A stretch of 64,000 bases of DNA from Henckelia pumila (lineage: Eukaryota; Streptophyta; Magnoliopsida; Lamiales; Gesneriaceae): positions 16,930,763 to 16,994,762 of the forward strand of contig NC_133122.1 in assembly GCF_033568475.1 (NCBI RefSeq), written 5' to 3'. Below the pieces are notes generated by a model. That model had not been told where the DNA came from. It did not search any database and saw only the letters and a program-made list of their open reading frames with translations. Of the stretch, positions 33,686 to 43,624 are shown in pieces; the first letter of the stretch is position 1, and every line of letters begins with the position of its first letter. A program made the position numbers and the translations under genes.

Positions 33686-36348
33686 TATAACGACCCTAAC
33701 TCTATAATTAATAGATAAATATGCGGAAATTTTTTTTTTTTTATACATACTAAATAAAATATGTACATATATGCCCATACATATATGCACAAAATAAAAA
33801 GATTTAAAATAGATAAATGAATAAATAAACAATTAAACACTTAAATAAAAATGCATTCTTTAAAATAAAGTAAATATCTGAGTCAAACATTTAACTAAAA
33901 ATACTGCATAAATAAAATGATTAAAATTTGCATGCACTGACAATATTCAATAAAATATTCAAAACTCACAACCACTGAAAAAAAAATACTTAAAATAAAT
34001 GTAACATGCAGACATAAATAAAACATGCATGTGACTCAGACATCTATCACGGTCACGGGGTCACTGCATGTCCGCTCATACATCCTCGCCTCCGGTGGGT
34101 ACAATCTCATCCTCAACGTACTCACCTGCACCATACCAGTGTAGTGAGCCTAGAGGCCCAACATGCTAACATAACAAGGGTTTAAAATAATTTAAAACAA
34201 TTAAATACTAATACATACATATACATGAATGAGCATGCTTAAAATATCATAAACATAACATAACTTAAATTAAATAAACTTATATAACATAATACATAAC
34301 ATTGTTGAGCAATTAATTTTCTAACATCGCATGGTTGTATCCGTAGTGTAACCTTAAATCATACATTAAATACTGATCAGCGTGGAAACCAACGTACGTG
34401 GCGGTGACGAATCACCTCTTAAATTGGCAGTAAACTGCCCTTCAATAGTTCACATATGGGGACGAATCCCCCTTAAATTGTCACACTACTTCAACTTCCA
34501 ACATAAAATTTTTTATTATTGCTCAACCTTAAACATTTAATTATGCATAAAATTATTTCATGAATGCATGTACTTAAATAAAATGTGTGTCCTTCATATA
34601 TATTTAATTTAATTTCATACTATCATTTAAATATAAAAATAACTTCCATGCACAAAAATAATTAAATATATATTCAGGACACATGCAATTTCTCATGGGT
34701 TGTACTGGACTGCTGGCCCTAACACTCAAGCCCAATTACTTAAATCTGGCCCATTAAAACTGAGACTGGACCATTAACATACTTAAGCCCAATAAAATTA
34801 TTCTAAGCCCAATAAAATAATTTAAAGCCCATAAAACATTCTAGGCCCCATAACAACTTAGACTGGCCCAATGGGTCCAAAAACCCAAGACTGGCCCAAT
34901 AACTTTTATGGGCTCAAAAGCCCATAAAATTAATGTACTAACTTAATTAAAATTTTAAAAATCCAAATAAAATTATTTGGGAATCCAAATAATTTTATTT
35001 CAATTTAATTGGCCCAAAAACCCATTAATTCATAAAATGTTTTAAAAATAAAAAGACTCGAGCCCGGCCCACCAAGCCCGGACTCGAACCCACTTAACCC
35101 GACCCACTACCCTACTGACCCGACCCGAACCCCGCCTAAAACCCTAACCCGATCCCCCTTGCCTCCTCTTGGCTGCGGCCGTGAGCAGCAGGCCTTCTTG
35201 GCCTGCTGCCGGCCAGCTCCGGCCGCCCCTGGCCGGAGCGCCGCCGCCCAGACGTAGCCCACGTCTGGGCGGTCCGAACCTGACCCTAGCCCCGGCCCCA
35301 TGCAGCCCCAAGCACTGAACCCGAAGGCCTTTCCCCCAAAACCCTAACCTGCAACCCCCTTCGGCCGACCTGCTGTAGATGCTTCCCGGGCTCGTTTGGC
35401 TCGAGCCATTCGAGCCACTCGAGTCCAGTCATACCTAGGACACTCTAGGGACCCTAGCCAGCCGATAGCACGCACCCATGGCCTAAAAATTTGAACATGA
35501 ATCATGAAAAACGAGCGAACTTGTGAAAAGTCCGAACACTCAAAACATTTTCTGAAAAAATCGAAGGATTTGATGCATACACAATCCACACAATATAATA
35601 TCTGATAGGTACAAAAATATTGGAAGAAAATCATGCCTTTCAACGAAAATGGAGAGAAAAATGGGCGTGAGACGACTCCGGGACGACGGAACGACGACGA
35701 CTTACCTTGGACCTTCAAAAACGTGGCTATGGTGTTCTTCCTTAGGGTTGCTCGATGAAGAAGATGAATGGAAGGGAGGGAGGCGGCTAAGAGGGTGAGG
35801 GATCGATTAAGGGTTTGGGATAGATTAGGTTTTGATTTTTGTGTTAATTAAAAATATAGGTTAATTAAATATAGATAAAAGGTTTTAAATATAAAATATA
35901 CAACTTAAACTCCTAATTAAAAGTTAAAATCTGATAACTAAATTTAAAATCTCGAAATTACAATTTAAGGGAATTTTAAAAATACTAAAAAGTCAATATT
36001 TTGGCTAATTTTGAATAAAATGGACTTCTAAAATTATATAAAATTAAATACTTAAAATTTTGAGATAATAAAACTCAAAATAATATTTTAGGGCTCTAAA
36101 AAGACTCATAAAATAATTTGGGTGGAAAGTTGTCATCTCGTCCGTCCACGGTCCCGTCTACGCGATCAAATAATTAAAATACTAAAAATCATAAAAAAAT
36201 TACTAATTATGGGTTAAATGCTTAAAAATAAATTAAATCATGCACAAATAATTCACATAATTATTTAACCCATAAATCTAAAATTTAAATAATTAAATAT
36301 CCTAATTATGCATGCGGATTTACGTATTTAAAAATACCGGGTGTTACA
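33686..36348 (-). mobile_element. 5' LTR of the chromovirus
   Basis: 2663 bp. Starts TATAACGACC on the plus strand instead of TGTAACGACC, so one terminal dinucleotide is mutated. Ends GTGTTACA. Contains the site II cluster (34720-35035) and telo-boxes (35138-35146, 35338-35346). This LTR would carry the element's promoter. Confidence 0.93.
34710..35346 (-). promoter_or_regulatory. site II (TGGGCY) cluster with two telo-boxes in the LTR
   Basis: About ten GGCCCA/AGCCCA words (TGGGCC or TGGGCT on the transcribed orientation) within 330 bp, preceded in the direction of transcription by two AAACCCTAA telo-boxes. In plants the combination is known from promoters of ribosomal-protein and cell-cycle genes and is bound by TCP-class factors. 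The same cluster is kept in the other family LTRs (27170-27490, 18241-18560 and, inverted, 40-280). The regulatory role here is inferred. Confidence 0.55.
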
Positions 36349-36353
36349 CAAAA

Positions 36354-37445
36354 AGTTCTATCTCCAAGACAACAACACCCTCCCATAGTGCTTTTACTAT
36401 CATTAAAATCCCCAGCACAATCAACACAACCAAAACCAACAAGATTGGTATCCCTAGTATACTACAATCCCAAATCCAATGTACCCGAAACATATTTCAA
36501 AATTCTCATAACAACTTTTACATGGGTTACCTTTGGATCAGATTGGTACCTAGCACATAAACACACACTAAACATGATATCAACATAAATTGTAGTTAAG
36601 TACAAAAAACTTCCAATCATGATGTGGTACATGGTGTTGGCAACACCGGCCGCAACACCATTCTTACCTAACTTTTCACTAGATCCCATTGGTGTTTTCA
36701 TGCTTTTAGTATTCTCATAACAGAACTTTTTCACCAAAATTTCAACATACTTGCTTTGGGACAGAAAAATACCATCATGCATTTTCTTAACATCAAAACC
36801 AAGAGAATAACTCAACTCAACTACCATGCTCAATTCAAAGATGGAAGACATGTATTCAACAAAATCATCAACATGCTTTTGATCAGAAGAAGCACAAAAA
36901 ATGATGTCATCCACAAAAACTTGGTAAACAGGTATTTCACCTTTGTACTTATGAATAAAAAAGGTTTTATCAACCTTACCTCGTTTGAAGCCAATTTCAA
37001 GATGATATTCAATCAACCTTACCTCGTTTGTGGACATGAAACTCGAGCATACTAACCTAATCACCTTGAGGTATTCCACTTTGTCCTTCATTCGAGTTTG
37101 CATTGTTCCAGAAGCATCTTCAATAATCTGTGATGATGGATGGTTCTTTTGTATTTTGCTTGAAATGTCCTTACCATCATTTATCAAAACAACATCATCA
37201 TCGCTTGGTTGATTATTCTCAGGTTCAGTCACTGTTGGACCCAGTGTTGTGCTTGATGTTGCAACATCAGAGGCAACACCTGAATCTTTCAATGGACTAA
37301 AAATTTCCAGCAGATCATCCTTAGTAGTTTTTCCTTTGATATCTGCAAAATCATCAAAATCTACATTAATAGATTTCATAACTGCTCCAGTTCTCATATT
37401 AAACATTCTACATGCATGATTATTCAAAGCATATCCAAGAAACAA
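36354..37445 (-). pseudogene. copia reverse transcriptase, internally deleted
   Basis: The frame starts with the C-terminal integrase/RT linker (FLGYALNNHACRMFNMRTG.., MKSINVDFDD) and runs through GTMQTRMKDKVEYL. It then jumps almost directly to FKRGKVDKTFFIHKYKGEI and QVFVDDIIFCASSDQ. The palm and fingers segment that normally lies between (with DETFAPVA and MDVKSAFLNG motifs) is absent, about 200 residues. After FVDD the thumb/connection region continues (VKKFCYENTKSMKTPMGSS) and includes a palindromic module read as GVAAGVANT. It is cut at 36353 by the gypsy insertion. Confidence 0.85.
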
Positions 37446-38824
37446 TCATTTTTCACTTTTGGAATCAAATTTGGCTAGGTGATCTCTTTCATTCAAAATA
37501 AAATAAATACAGCCAAAAACATGAAAGAATTTAAGGTTTGGCCTCTTTCCCATGAGAATCTCATAGGAAGTCATAGTAGAACCACTCCTTAAGTATACTC
37601 AATTCAATGCACGACAAGCTGTATCCACGACTTCTGCCCAAAATCTTTTCGAGATATTCTTTGAGCTCAGCATCACCCTAGCCATCTCCTGCAACGTTCT
37701 ATTCTTTCTTTTGGCCATGCCATTGTGTTGAGGAGTTTTTGGGGCAAAAAACTCATGTGATATGCCATTCTTATCACAAAAATATAAAGAGTTCTCAAAA
37801 ATCTTACCATGATCGGTCCTGATCCTTCCAACCTTCAAGTTATGTAGGTTAGTAATCTTTGTGAGTAAATTATTAAAAATATCAAACATATCCAACTTCT
37901 CTTTGAAGAATCTTACTCGTGTAAAACGTGAGAAGTCATCAACACACACAAAAAAAACTTCTTACCTCCATAGCTTTCCAGTTCCATAGGATCCATTGAC
38001 TCCAAATGCAAAAGTTCAATGCACCGTGTTGTCCCAAAGTGTTGTAACACGGGGTGCAACACGAGAGTTTTCTTACCTATTTGGCATGCACCACAAACAT
38101 ATGGAACTCCAGAATTCAAAATAAACATACCTTGGACAGCTTCATACTTACACAGATTTTTCAAAGCCTCCAAATTTACATGACACAACTTTTGGTGCCA
38201 TAAATCAAGATCATTCACTTTCATGTAGTTGCAGACACGTTCCTCTCCAAATTGGTAGTAATATGCTGATCTTGTACCTATCAAAACACATATGTTAGCA
38301 TAATCAAAAACTTCACAAGTATTTTTATCAAACTTGACATGAAAATCATCATCACACAATTTACTAAAAGATATCAAATTTGAGTTTAGTCCCTTGACAT
38401 GTAGCACATTGTGAAACTTTGAAAATCCTTCCACGTTCGGTGTTCCTTTGCCACCAATCCTTCCTTTTACACCACCTCCGTAAGTCACTTTACCACATCT
38501 TTGTTCAATATGATCCATGAGATGTTCTTTCAAACCTGTAATGTGGCGTGAGCTTCCACTATGAAAGTACCAGTGACCTAGAATCACTTCAAGCTTGGCC
38601 ATGGCAGACTTCAAATCAGAATTTTCTTTAGAGAGAGTTGTGTTCAAATTGTTCTGTTTGATCCAATCAGCATACAACTCCTCATAAAGTTTCTGTACAC
38701 ACTCTAGAGTTATATCATCATTGACAGCTTTCTGATCACCAAAATTACCAAGAGTAGATGTATTCAAGAAAACTGATTTTTTACTGGTGTTGCGACTTGG
38801 TGTTGCAACACCGAAGGCAACACC
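36624..38824 (-). repeat. four palindromic modules inside copia coding regions
   Basis: Copies at 36624-36659 (thumb of RT, one outer arm degenerate), 37244-37280 (integrase-RT linker), 38026-38062 (integrase, reading HPVLQHFGTTR) and 38787-38824 (gag-protease linker). Each keeps the flanking frame open. The 38026 copy coincides with a stretch that is conserved in SIRE-type integrases (HPVLQH..TTR), so it may be the ancestral source or a chance resemblance. Confidence 0.8.
37599..37949 (-). pseudogene. copia integrase core, second part
   Basis: Encodes CVDDFSRFTRVRFFKEK, RTDHGKIFEN, GISHEFFAPKTPQHNGMAKRKNRTLQEMARVML and ends at a stop after ACRALN. The second catalytic Asp (RTDHG) is kept, but the expected catalytic Glu of the VERKNRT/AERKNRT motif is Lys here, so the enzyme would be dead even if the frame were whole. 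It is out of frame with the upstream integrase part. Confidence 0.85.
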
Positions 38825-39271
38825 CAGTGGGTTGACTTGAAAACATCTCTTTTCTTTCAACAATGCAGCGAGGGAGGTATGATCTTCTTCATCATTCTGT
38901 TCTTGATCTCTGTCAGAGTCATCATCACTCAAGTACATAGCCATACCTTTGTGGAATCGATTTGCACATTCAATTGCATAGTGTCCATATCCATTGCATT
39001 CCCTGCATTGCACATAATCAAAATTCTTGGTATTAGATTCATAATTAACAACATACCTTGGTCGAGATGGTTCTCGAGTAGGTGACACCCTCAACAGATT
39101 TTCAGGAGCAGGAAAATTAGGGTGCTTAGATTGTTGTCCAACTTTCTGTTTGTTTCTTCTCTTCAAATAATCTTCAAACTTCTGTGTGATCAAGGAAATT
39201 GAATCATCACATAAATCTGACTTATTGACTTCCGGTGGTCGGAATCTGACGTCAACAACCGGCACGTCCAT
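37913..39271 (-). pseudogene. copia gag remnant, protease and integrase N-terminal part
   Basis: Starts at the ATG 39269-39271 (MDVPVVDVRF..). The capsid (UBN2-type) domain is missing. The zinc knuckle is present (CRECNGYGHYAIEC), followed by an acidic stretch, a module-encoded GVAFGVATPSRNT and a coiled region. The protease motif is HSGSSRHITG, where copia elements have DSG, so the catalytic Asp is lost. The integrase zinc region follows (LWHQKLCHVNLEALKNL, CGACQIGKKT) and LLHLESMDP, where an Asp is expected instead of Glu. Confidence 0.85.
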
Positions 39272-39324
39272 GATAAACCTACAAAACAAAAATAACCAGA
39301 ATCTCTCTTAGTAAAGTCAAGAGT

Positions 39325-39338
39325 TGGCTCTGATGCCA
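39325..39338 (-). other. primer binding site of the copia element
   Basis: Minus strand TGGCATCAGAGCCA, two bases from the LTR. It differs from the standard initiator tRNA-Met complement TGGTATCAGAGCC by one base. Confidence 0.85.
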
Positions 39339-39340
39339 CT

Positions 39341-40300
39341 TGATAGAAATCGTATTGTAATTGTAGGTTAAAATAAAGAGTCAGTGTTGTCTGCGGTGTC
39401 ACAACATCAACGACAACACAGTGCAGCGGAAAATAAATAAAAATAAATAACACAAGAAATTAATTTTGCACGAGTATAAAAACTCGTGCGGGTGTCTTAG
39501 GGCTAAATATCACTAGTAAACGTAAGAATAGTCTTACAAAGTAATCCTAGTGATTTTACAAAAAGTCATTAAATCCTAAATTTCTCAACAAGTTGAGAAA
39601 TCAAACTTGCATCATAAATAAATTAGAATAAAAACAATAGATGCAACTCTCGTAGCCTAAATTTGAAGAGACAATAAAGATCTTCAACAACACAGTTCCC
39701 ACAGTGTTGTCTCTGATGTCTTCAACACGAACGGCAGCACGGGGACATGCAACGACGATGGTTGCAAAACTTCTTCAGAATCTTAGAATTCTTCTATGTG
39801 ATTTTCTTTGAAAGTTCTTCTGAATTCTCCTCTGAAGTGTACGTTTGTTTGTGCGCAGAATCCCCTTCTTTATAGATTAGCTTTCACGTATAAAAGGGAT
39901 TTCCTTGTAGAGTCCTACACAATAAGAAAATAAATCTTTTTTTAGGAACAAGACTCTTTTAAATATAAATAATACTATCTTGATAATATTTGATAACAAT
40001 GACACACAATAATTCCTTATCAAGATAATATTTAATCTAGACAAATATCTATCTCAATATTTTCGATAATAACATATAAATATTTAGCCTATCATATCAA
40101 ATCATATCTTGATAATATAAACATAAATCCTTTCAATTCGATATCAAGATATAATTAAGTTAAATATCTATCTTAAATATATTATCGAGATCATAGAATA
40201 TTTAACCATTTCAAATCAAATCTTTTGTCTAGAAGGCAAAATTCAATATTCTAATTAGCATGCTAAGGAAAAGATTTTCAAGGAATTAATATTCCTTTCA
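39341..40300 (-). mobile_element. 5' LTR of the copia element
   Basis: 960 bp, same ends as the other LTR, with palindromic modules at 39384-39420 and, degenerate, 39704-39740. Followed by the target duplication ATGTG. Confidence 0.93.
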
Positions 40301-40305
40301 ATGTG

Positions 40306-40968
40306 TATGCGACTGTAGATGTTTTTAGATTTCGACGAGTAAAATTTATATTAATTTGAAATATGGAGGATATTTTGGTAGTTTAATAATTTACACCCGA
40401 GAAGATTCAAAGGTGGTCGTCTTATGCAACTTATGTAAGCAAAGAAGATCAGATGTATAAATATAAATTATTGTATTATAGTTTTCCAAGTCCAACTTTG
40501 AGCCCCGGCGGCTTAGTTGCTGTGCTATTCCTATTGGATTAGTTGAAAATTACCCAAAAGTATACTAATCCAACTTAATAACTATTATTTCTCTTCAACC
40601 CACTAAAAGTTGGCAGATGAGATCTTAACATATAAGTAATGTTGAAATCTACCCTAAAAATTTAACCCTATAGATAATCATTATTTAAATGAACCCACTA
40701 GAAGTTTAACCCAAGGCAAGACAAATAAAACCACATTGATCAAGTCATGTACGAAAAAAAGTTCTTTATGATCATTGACGAGCACTCAGCAATTCCGCCA
40801 ACTCGATTCTCTTTTGGTTTTTGTATGTAAAAATTAAAATGCTTTTCATTTAACTATGCGAGGTGTGGTAGGGGCCTATTTTTCAAGCGTGTGATGCGAA
40901 AACAAAGTTGTAGCCACACTGGATATCTCTAATCTCCTTCTGCCCCGATCATCTCATCATCGAGTTCT
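40306..40968. other. 5' flank of the DUF247 gene
   Basis: AT-rich, no ORF of interest. It must include the promoter of the gene starting at 40969. I see no unambiguous TATA box near the ATG. Confidence 0.4.
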
Positions 40969-42318
40969 ATGGGTACAAATTCTCATGGAGTAAAGCAAAA
41001 CTTAGAACATCCCATCAAAGTATGGGAACTGAACCAAAGTCGTCTCGCTCTGATGCACCAGAAACTCGCCGAGACCCCACGGATCCTCAGCCGATCCGCC
41101 GGCCGGAACACCTGTTGCATCTTCAAAGTCCCCCAAAGCCTAATCGACATCAACGGCCGCAGCTACCAGCCCCACGTAGTTTCCATCGGCCCCTACCACC
41201 ACGCCGATCCGCGCCTCAAAATGATCGAGGAACACAAATGGAGGTTCTTGGGTACTCTGTTGCATCGCACGAGGAGTAAAGGTTTGGTCTTGGAGGATTA
41301 TTTGAAAGCCGTGTACCCACTCGAAATCAAGAGCAGAGAGTGTTATTCCACGGAGGTGCCTTATGACAGCGATGAATTCCTGGAAATGTTGGTTCTTGAT
41401 GGGTGTTTCGTGATCGAGCTTTTCAGGAAGTTTGGTGGGGTTACGGCGTTTGAATCCGACGATCCCCTGCTTTCTCTGTCGTGGGTTTACGCATTTTTCT
41501 TGAGGGATTTGATCAGAATCGAGAATCAGATCCCCTTTTTCGTGCTCGAGTGCTTGTTCGATCTCACGAGATTACCCAACGAAGAATCGGGCCCCTCTTT
41601 GCGAAATCTCGCCCTCAGATTCTTCGACAACGCATTTCAAAGATCCGACGAGTCTTTGGAGAAATTCGAGGGTCTAAAAGCGAAACACGTACTAGATTTT
41701 CTCAGGTCAAGTTTCATCCCCGACAGGTACCAAGAACCTACGCAGAGTACTTACACGAACACAAACGTAATCCATTGTGTCACCAAACTCCGCCGCGCCG
41801 GAATCCAGCTAAAACCCGGCAAAGAAGACAGCTTTTTAGCCATCAAATTCAGCCGCGGAATCATCGAAATGCCGACGATCCCGATCGACGACTTTATGAG
41901 CGCTTTTCTGCTCAACTGTGTGGCATACGAGCAATGCCACAGGGCTTGCTCCAAGCACATGACTACCTACGCTACTTTGCTCGATTGTTTGATCAATACG
42001 TCTTGGGATGTCGAGTACTTGTGCGATCGGAACATCATCGAAAACTATTTCGGGACGGATGCAGAAGTGGCTAGATTCATCAACAATCTTGGGAAAGATG
42101 TGTCGTTCGATATCGACATGTGTTATCTGTCGGGATTGTTCAATGAAGTGAATAACTACTACAAGAACCATTGGCATGTGCATTGGGCGAGTTTTAAGTA
42201 TACTTATTTCAGGACTCCTTGGTCTTTCATCTCCGCTTTGGCTGCTCTTGTTTTGCTCATTCTTACTGTGTTTCAGACATATTTTACTGTCATGCCATAT
42301 TTTCATCCATCGTCGTAG
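40969..42318 (+). CDS. DUF247 (UPF0481) family protein
   Basis: A single uninterrupted frame of 449 codons. DUF247 blocks appear in order: CCIFKVPQSLIDINGRSYQPHVVSIGPYHH (about residues 50-80), HKWRFLGTLLHRT, YPLEIKSRECY, EFLEMLVLDGCFVIELF, LRDLIRIENQIPFFVLECLFDL, and in the C-terminal half PTIPIDDFMSAFLLNCVAYEQC. A hydrophobic segment (FISALAALVLLILTVFQTYF, about residues 423-443) forms the usual C-terminal membrane anchor. Length and single-exon structure fit the family. The biochemical function of most DUF247 proteins is unknown; some grass members act in self-incompatibility. It looks intact and is the best-supported gene here. Confidence 0.95.
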   Translation: MGTNSHGVKQNLEHPIKVWELNQSRLALMHQKLAETPRILSRSAGRNTCCIFKVPQSLIDINGRSYQPHVVSIGPYHHADPRLKMIEEHKWRFLGTLLHRTRSKGLVLEDYLKAVYPLEIKSRECYSTEVPYDSDEFLEMLVLDGCFVIELFRKFGGVTAFESDDPLLSLSWVYAFFLRDLIRIENQIPFFVLECLFDLTRLPNEESGPSLRNLALRFFDNAFQRSDESLEKFEGLKAKHVLDFLRSSFIPDRYQEPTQSTYTNTNVIHCVTKLRRAGIQLKPGKEDSFLAIKFSRGIIEMPTIPIDDFMSAFLLNCVAYEQCHRACSKHMTTYATLLDCLINTSWDVEYLCDRNIIENYFGTDAEVARFINNLGKDVSFDIDMCYLSGLFNEVNNYYKNHWHVHWASFKYTYFRTPWSFISALAALVLLILTVFQTYFTVMPYFHPSS

Positions 42319-43490
42319 TTTTGATTTCGTATTGTTGATTCTTTTGGTGTGGGATTTTGTGTATTTATATTCTTGTTTTTGTTGCTAAGAAAAAAGAATA
42401 TATGAAAAATTCTTCTTTTTGTTTTTGTTTTCTTTTTCTTTTTATAGTTGTAAGTTGGATATGAAAATTATTTGCTTGTTGGAGGAAGAATTCTCACTTC
42501 GACAAGGTCTAATAATTGTTAAAGGACCGTGTGACACAACTAATAGCTTAGGTTTTGGTACAATTTGTAAATACCCTCCCAAGGATAATTCGGTCCTACC
42601 TCATGAGATAAGTAAAATAAGATGATTGATCCAAATTATGTGGACCCCACATAATTGATGTGAGACCCGCATGATTGAACTAATAAAAAACTTTCACCTA
42701 TTCCTTGGGGTAAAACCCATAGTGTAGGATCGAAATAATCCACCTAATCTGATTCATGAAAATTGAATGTCATTTGGTTTTGGTACCAATTTGTGAAATA
42801 AAAAAAATACGTTGATATATCAAATATTTTGATCTATGTTGATTCATTATTTACCACACGAGCTAAACGACTCAGATGAGCCAGAAATTAAAAAAAAAAA
42901 AAAAAAAAAAAAGGTTTTTAAAAGATATGGATGATTTCAAGATTGAAACCTCCCCAATTAAAACTAGTACGCAAAAGCAAAACTGAATTTAATTGTATGT
43001 AGTTAGTTGACCTTTGAGTAGGGAACCTTTTTCAAGTGGACAAGTTGTAATCATAATATAAATTTTTTTTTTTCAAAAAAAGAAGAAAACTACAAAACCA
43101 AGAAGGTTAGTGCTACCTTCCTATTGTTTTTTTTTATATATAAAATATATATGATTTGCACATCTTTCTTCAAAAAAATTTCTTCCCAGGATACTTTATT
43201 CAAACGTTTTAATAATTTAAATTAAATTTGAAATAAGATGTAAGTTGATTCAAATATATAATAAGTTCTAAAAACTCATTAAATATTTAAAATGAATTTA
43301 TCGATAAAATAGACATCCTTCCTAAAAATTAAGAATAAAAACGTCAAGTTGTCAGAATAAAATAAGGGAGAACCGGAGTGCGCAGCCTAATAAATAAAGG
43401 AAAAACGTGGGAAAGTGGAACTTGGAGGCTTTGAACCATTCAATTAATTAGTGGCCAATCAACAAATCTCCATTTGACAATTGACCAAAA
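42319..43490. other. spacer between DUF247 gene and 189-residue gene
   Basis: AT-rich with a poly-A run at about 42890-42912. Short frames (for example 42419-42625) show no recognisable protein. Near the right end are GCCAATC (about 43453) and W-box-like TTGACC (about 43481) motifs just upstream of the TATA box. Confidence 0.4.
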
Positions 43491-43495
43491 TTGGT

Positions 43496-43503
43496 TATAA
43501 ATA
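43496..43503 (+). promoter_or_regulatory. TATA box
   Basis: TATAAATA, 122 bp upstream of the ATG at 43625, with a CCAAT motif and TTGAC words just upstream. A transcription start around 43528 would give a leader of about 95 bases. Confidence 0.6.
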
Positions 43504-43624
43504 TCGAATCCCCCGGCCGCTTCATTTCAATCAACTTTCCACTCAACGAACTCCAAACAAAAACACATTCATTTCCCAAACCAAATCAAAAGACAACTTT
43601 TAATTTTTTTACACAAACCAAAAC

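Larger units (their letters stand above)
26141..36348 (-). mobile_element. Tekay/Del chromovirus (Ty3/gypsy), nearly complete
   Basis: LTRs at 26141-28825 and 33686-36348 flank gag, protease, RT, RNase H, integrase and a chromodomain on the minus strand. The 5-bp duplication CAAAA is present on both sides (26136-26140, 36349-36353). By eye the LTRs differ at roughly 30-40 positions plus a short deletion near 35120, so the insertion is fairly young. It sits inside the RNase H region of the copia element and is therefore younger than it. One frameshift and one stop in pol are the only clear coding lesions. Confidence 0.95.
21051..40300 (-). mobile_element. SIRE/Maximus-like Ty1/copia element, defective, split by a gypsy insertion
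   Basis: The two LTRs of 960 bp (21051-22010, 39341-40300) are flanked by the duplication ATGTG (21046-21050, 40301-40305). The primer site matches initiator tRNA-Met. The minus-strand order is zinc-knuckle gag remnant, protease, integrase, RT, RNase H, then a 3.8-kb env-like region and purine tracts, as in SIRE elements. Without the inserted gypsy it is about 9 kb. The capsid part of gag and the RT palm are missing and key catalytic residues have changed, so it could only move with help from another copy. Confidence 0.9.

Noticed and set aside
21094..39740. CRISPR-like array of palindromic repeats
   Set aside because: The repeats are hundreds of bases apart, lie in a eukaryotic retrotransposon, and are not separated by uniform spacers.
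41022..42306. Long frames in other phases (for example 41481-42074 and 42306-41836)
   Set aside because: Shadows of the intact DUF247 frame caused by its balanced base composition.
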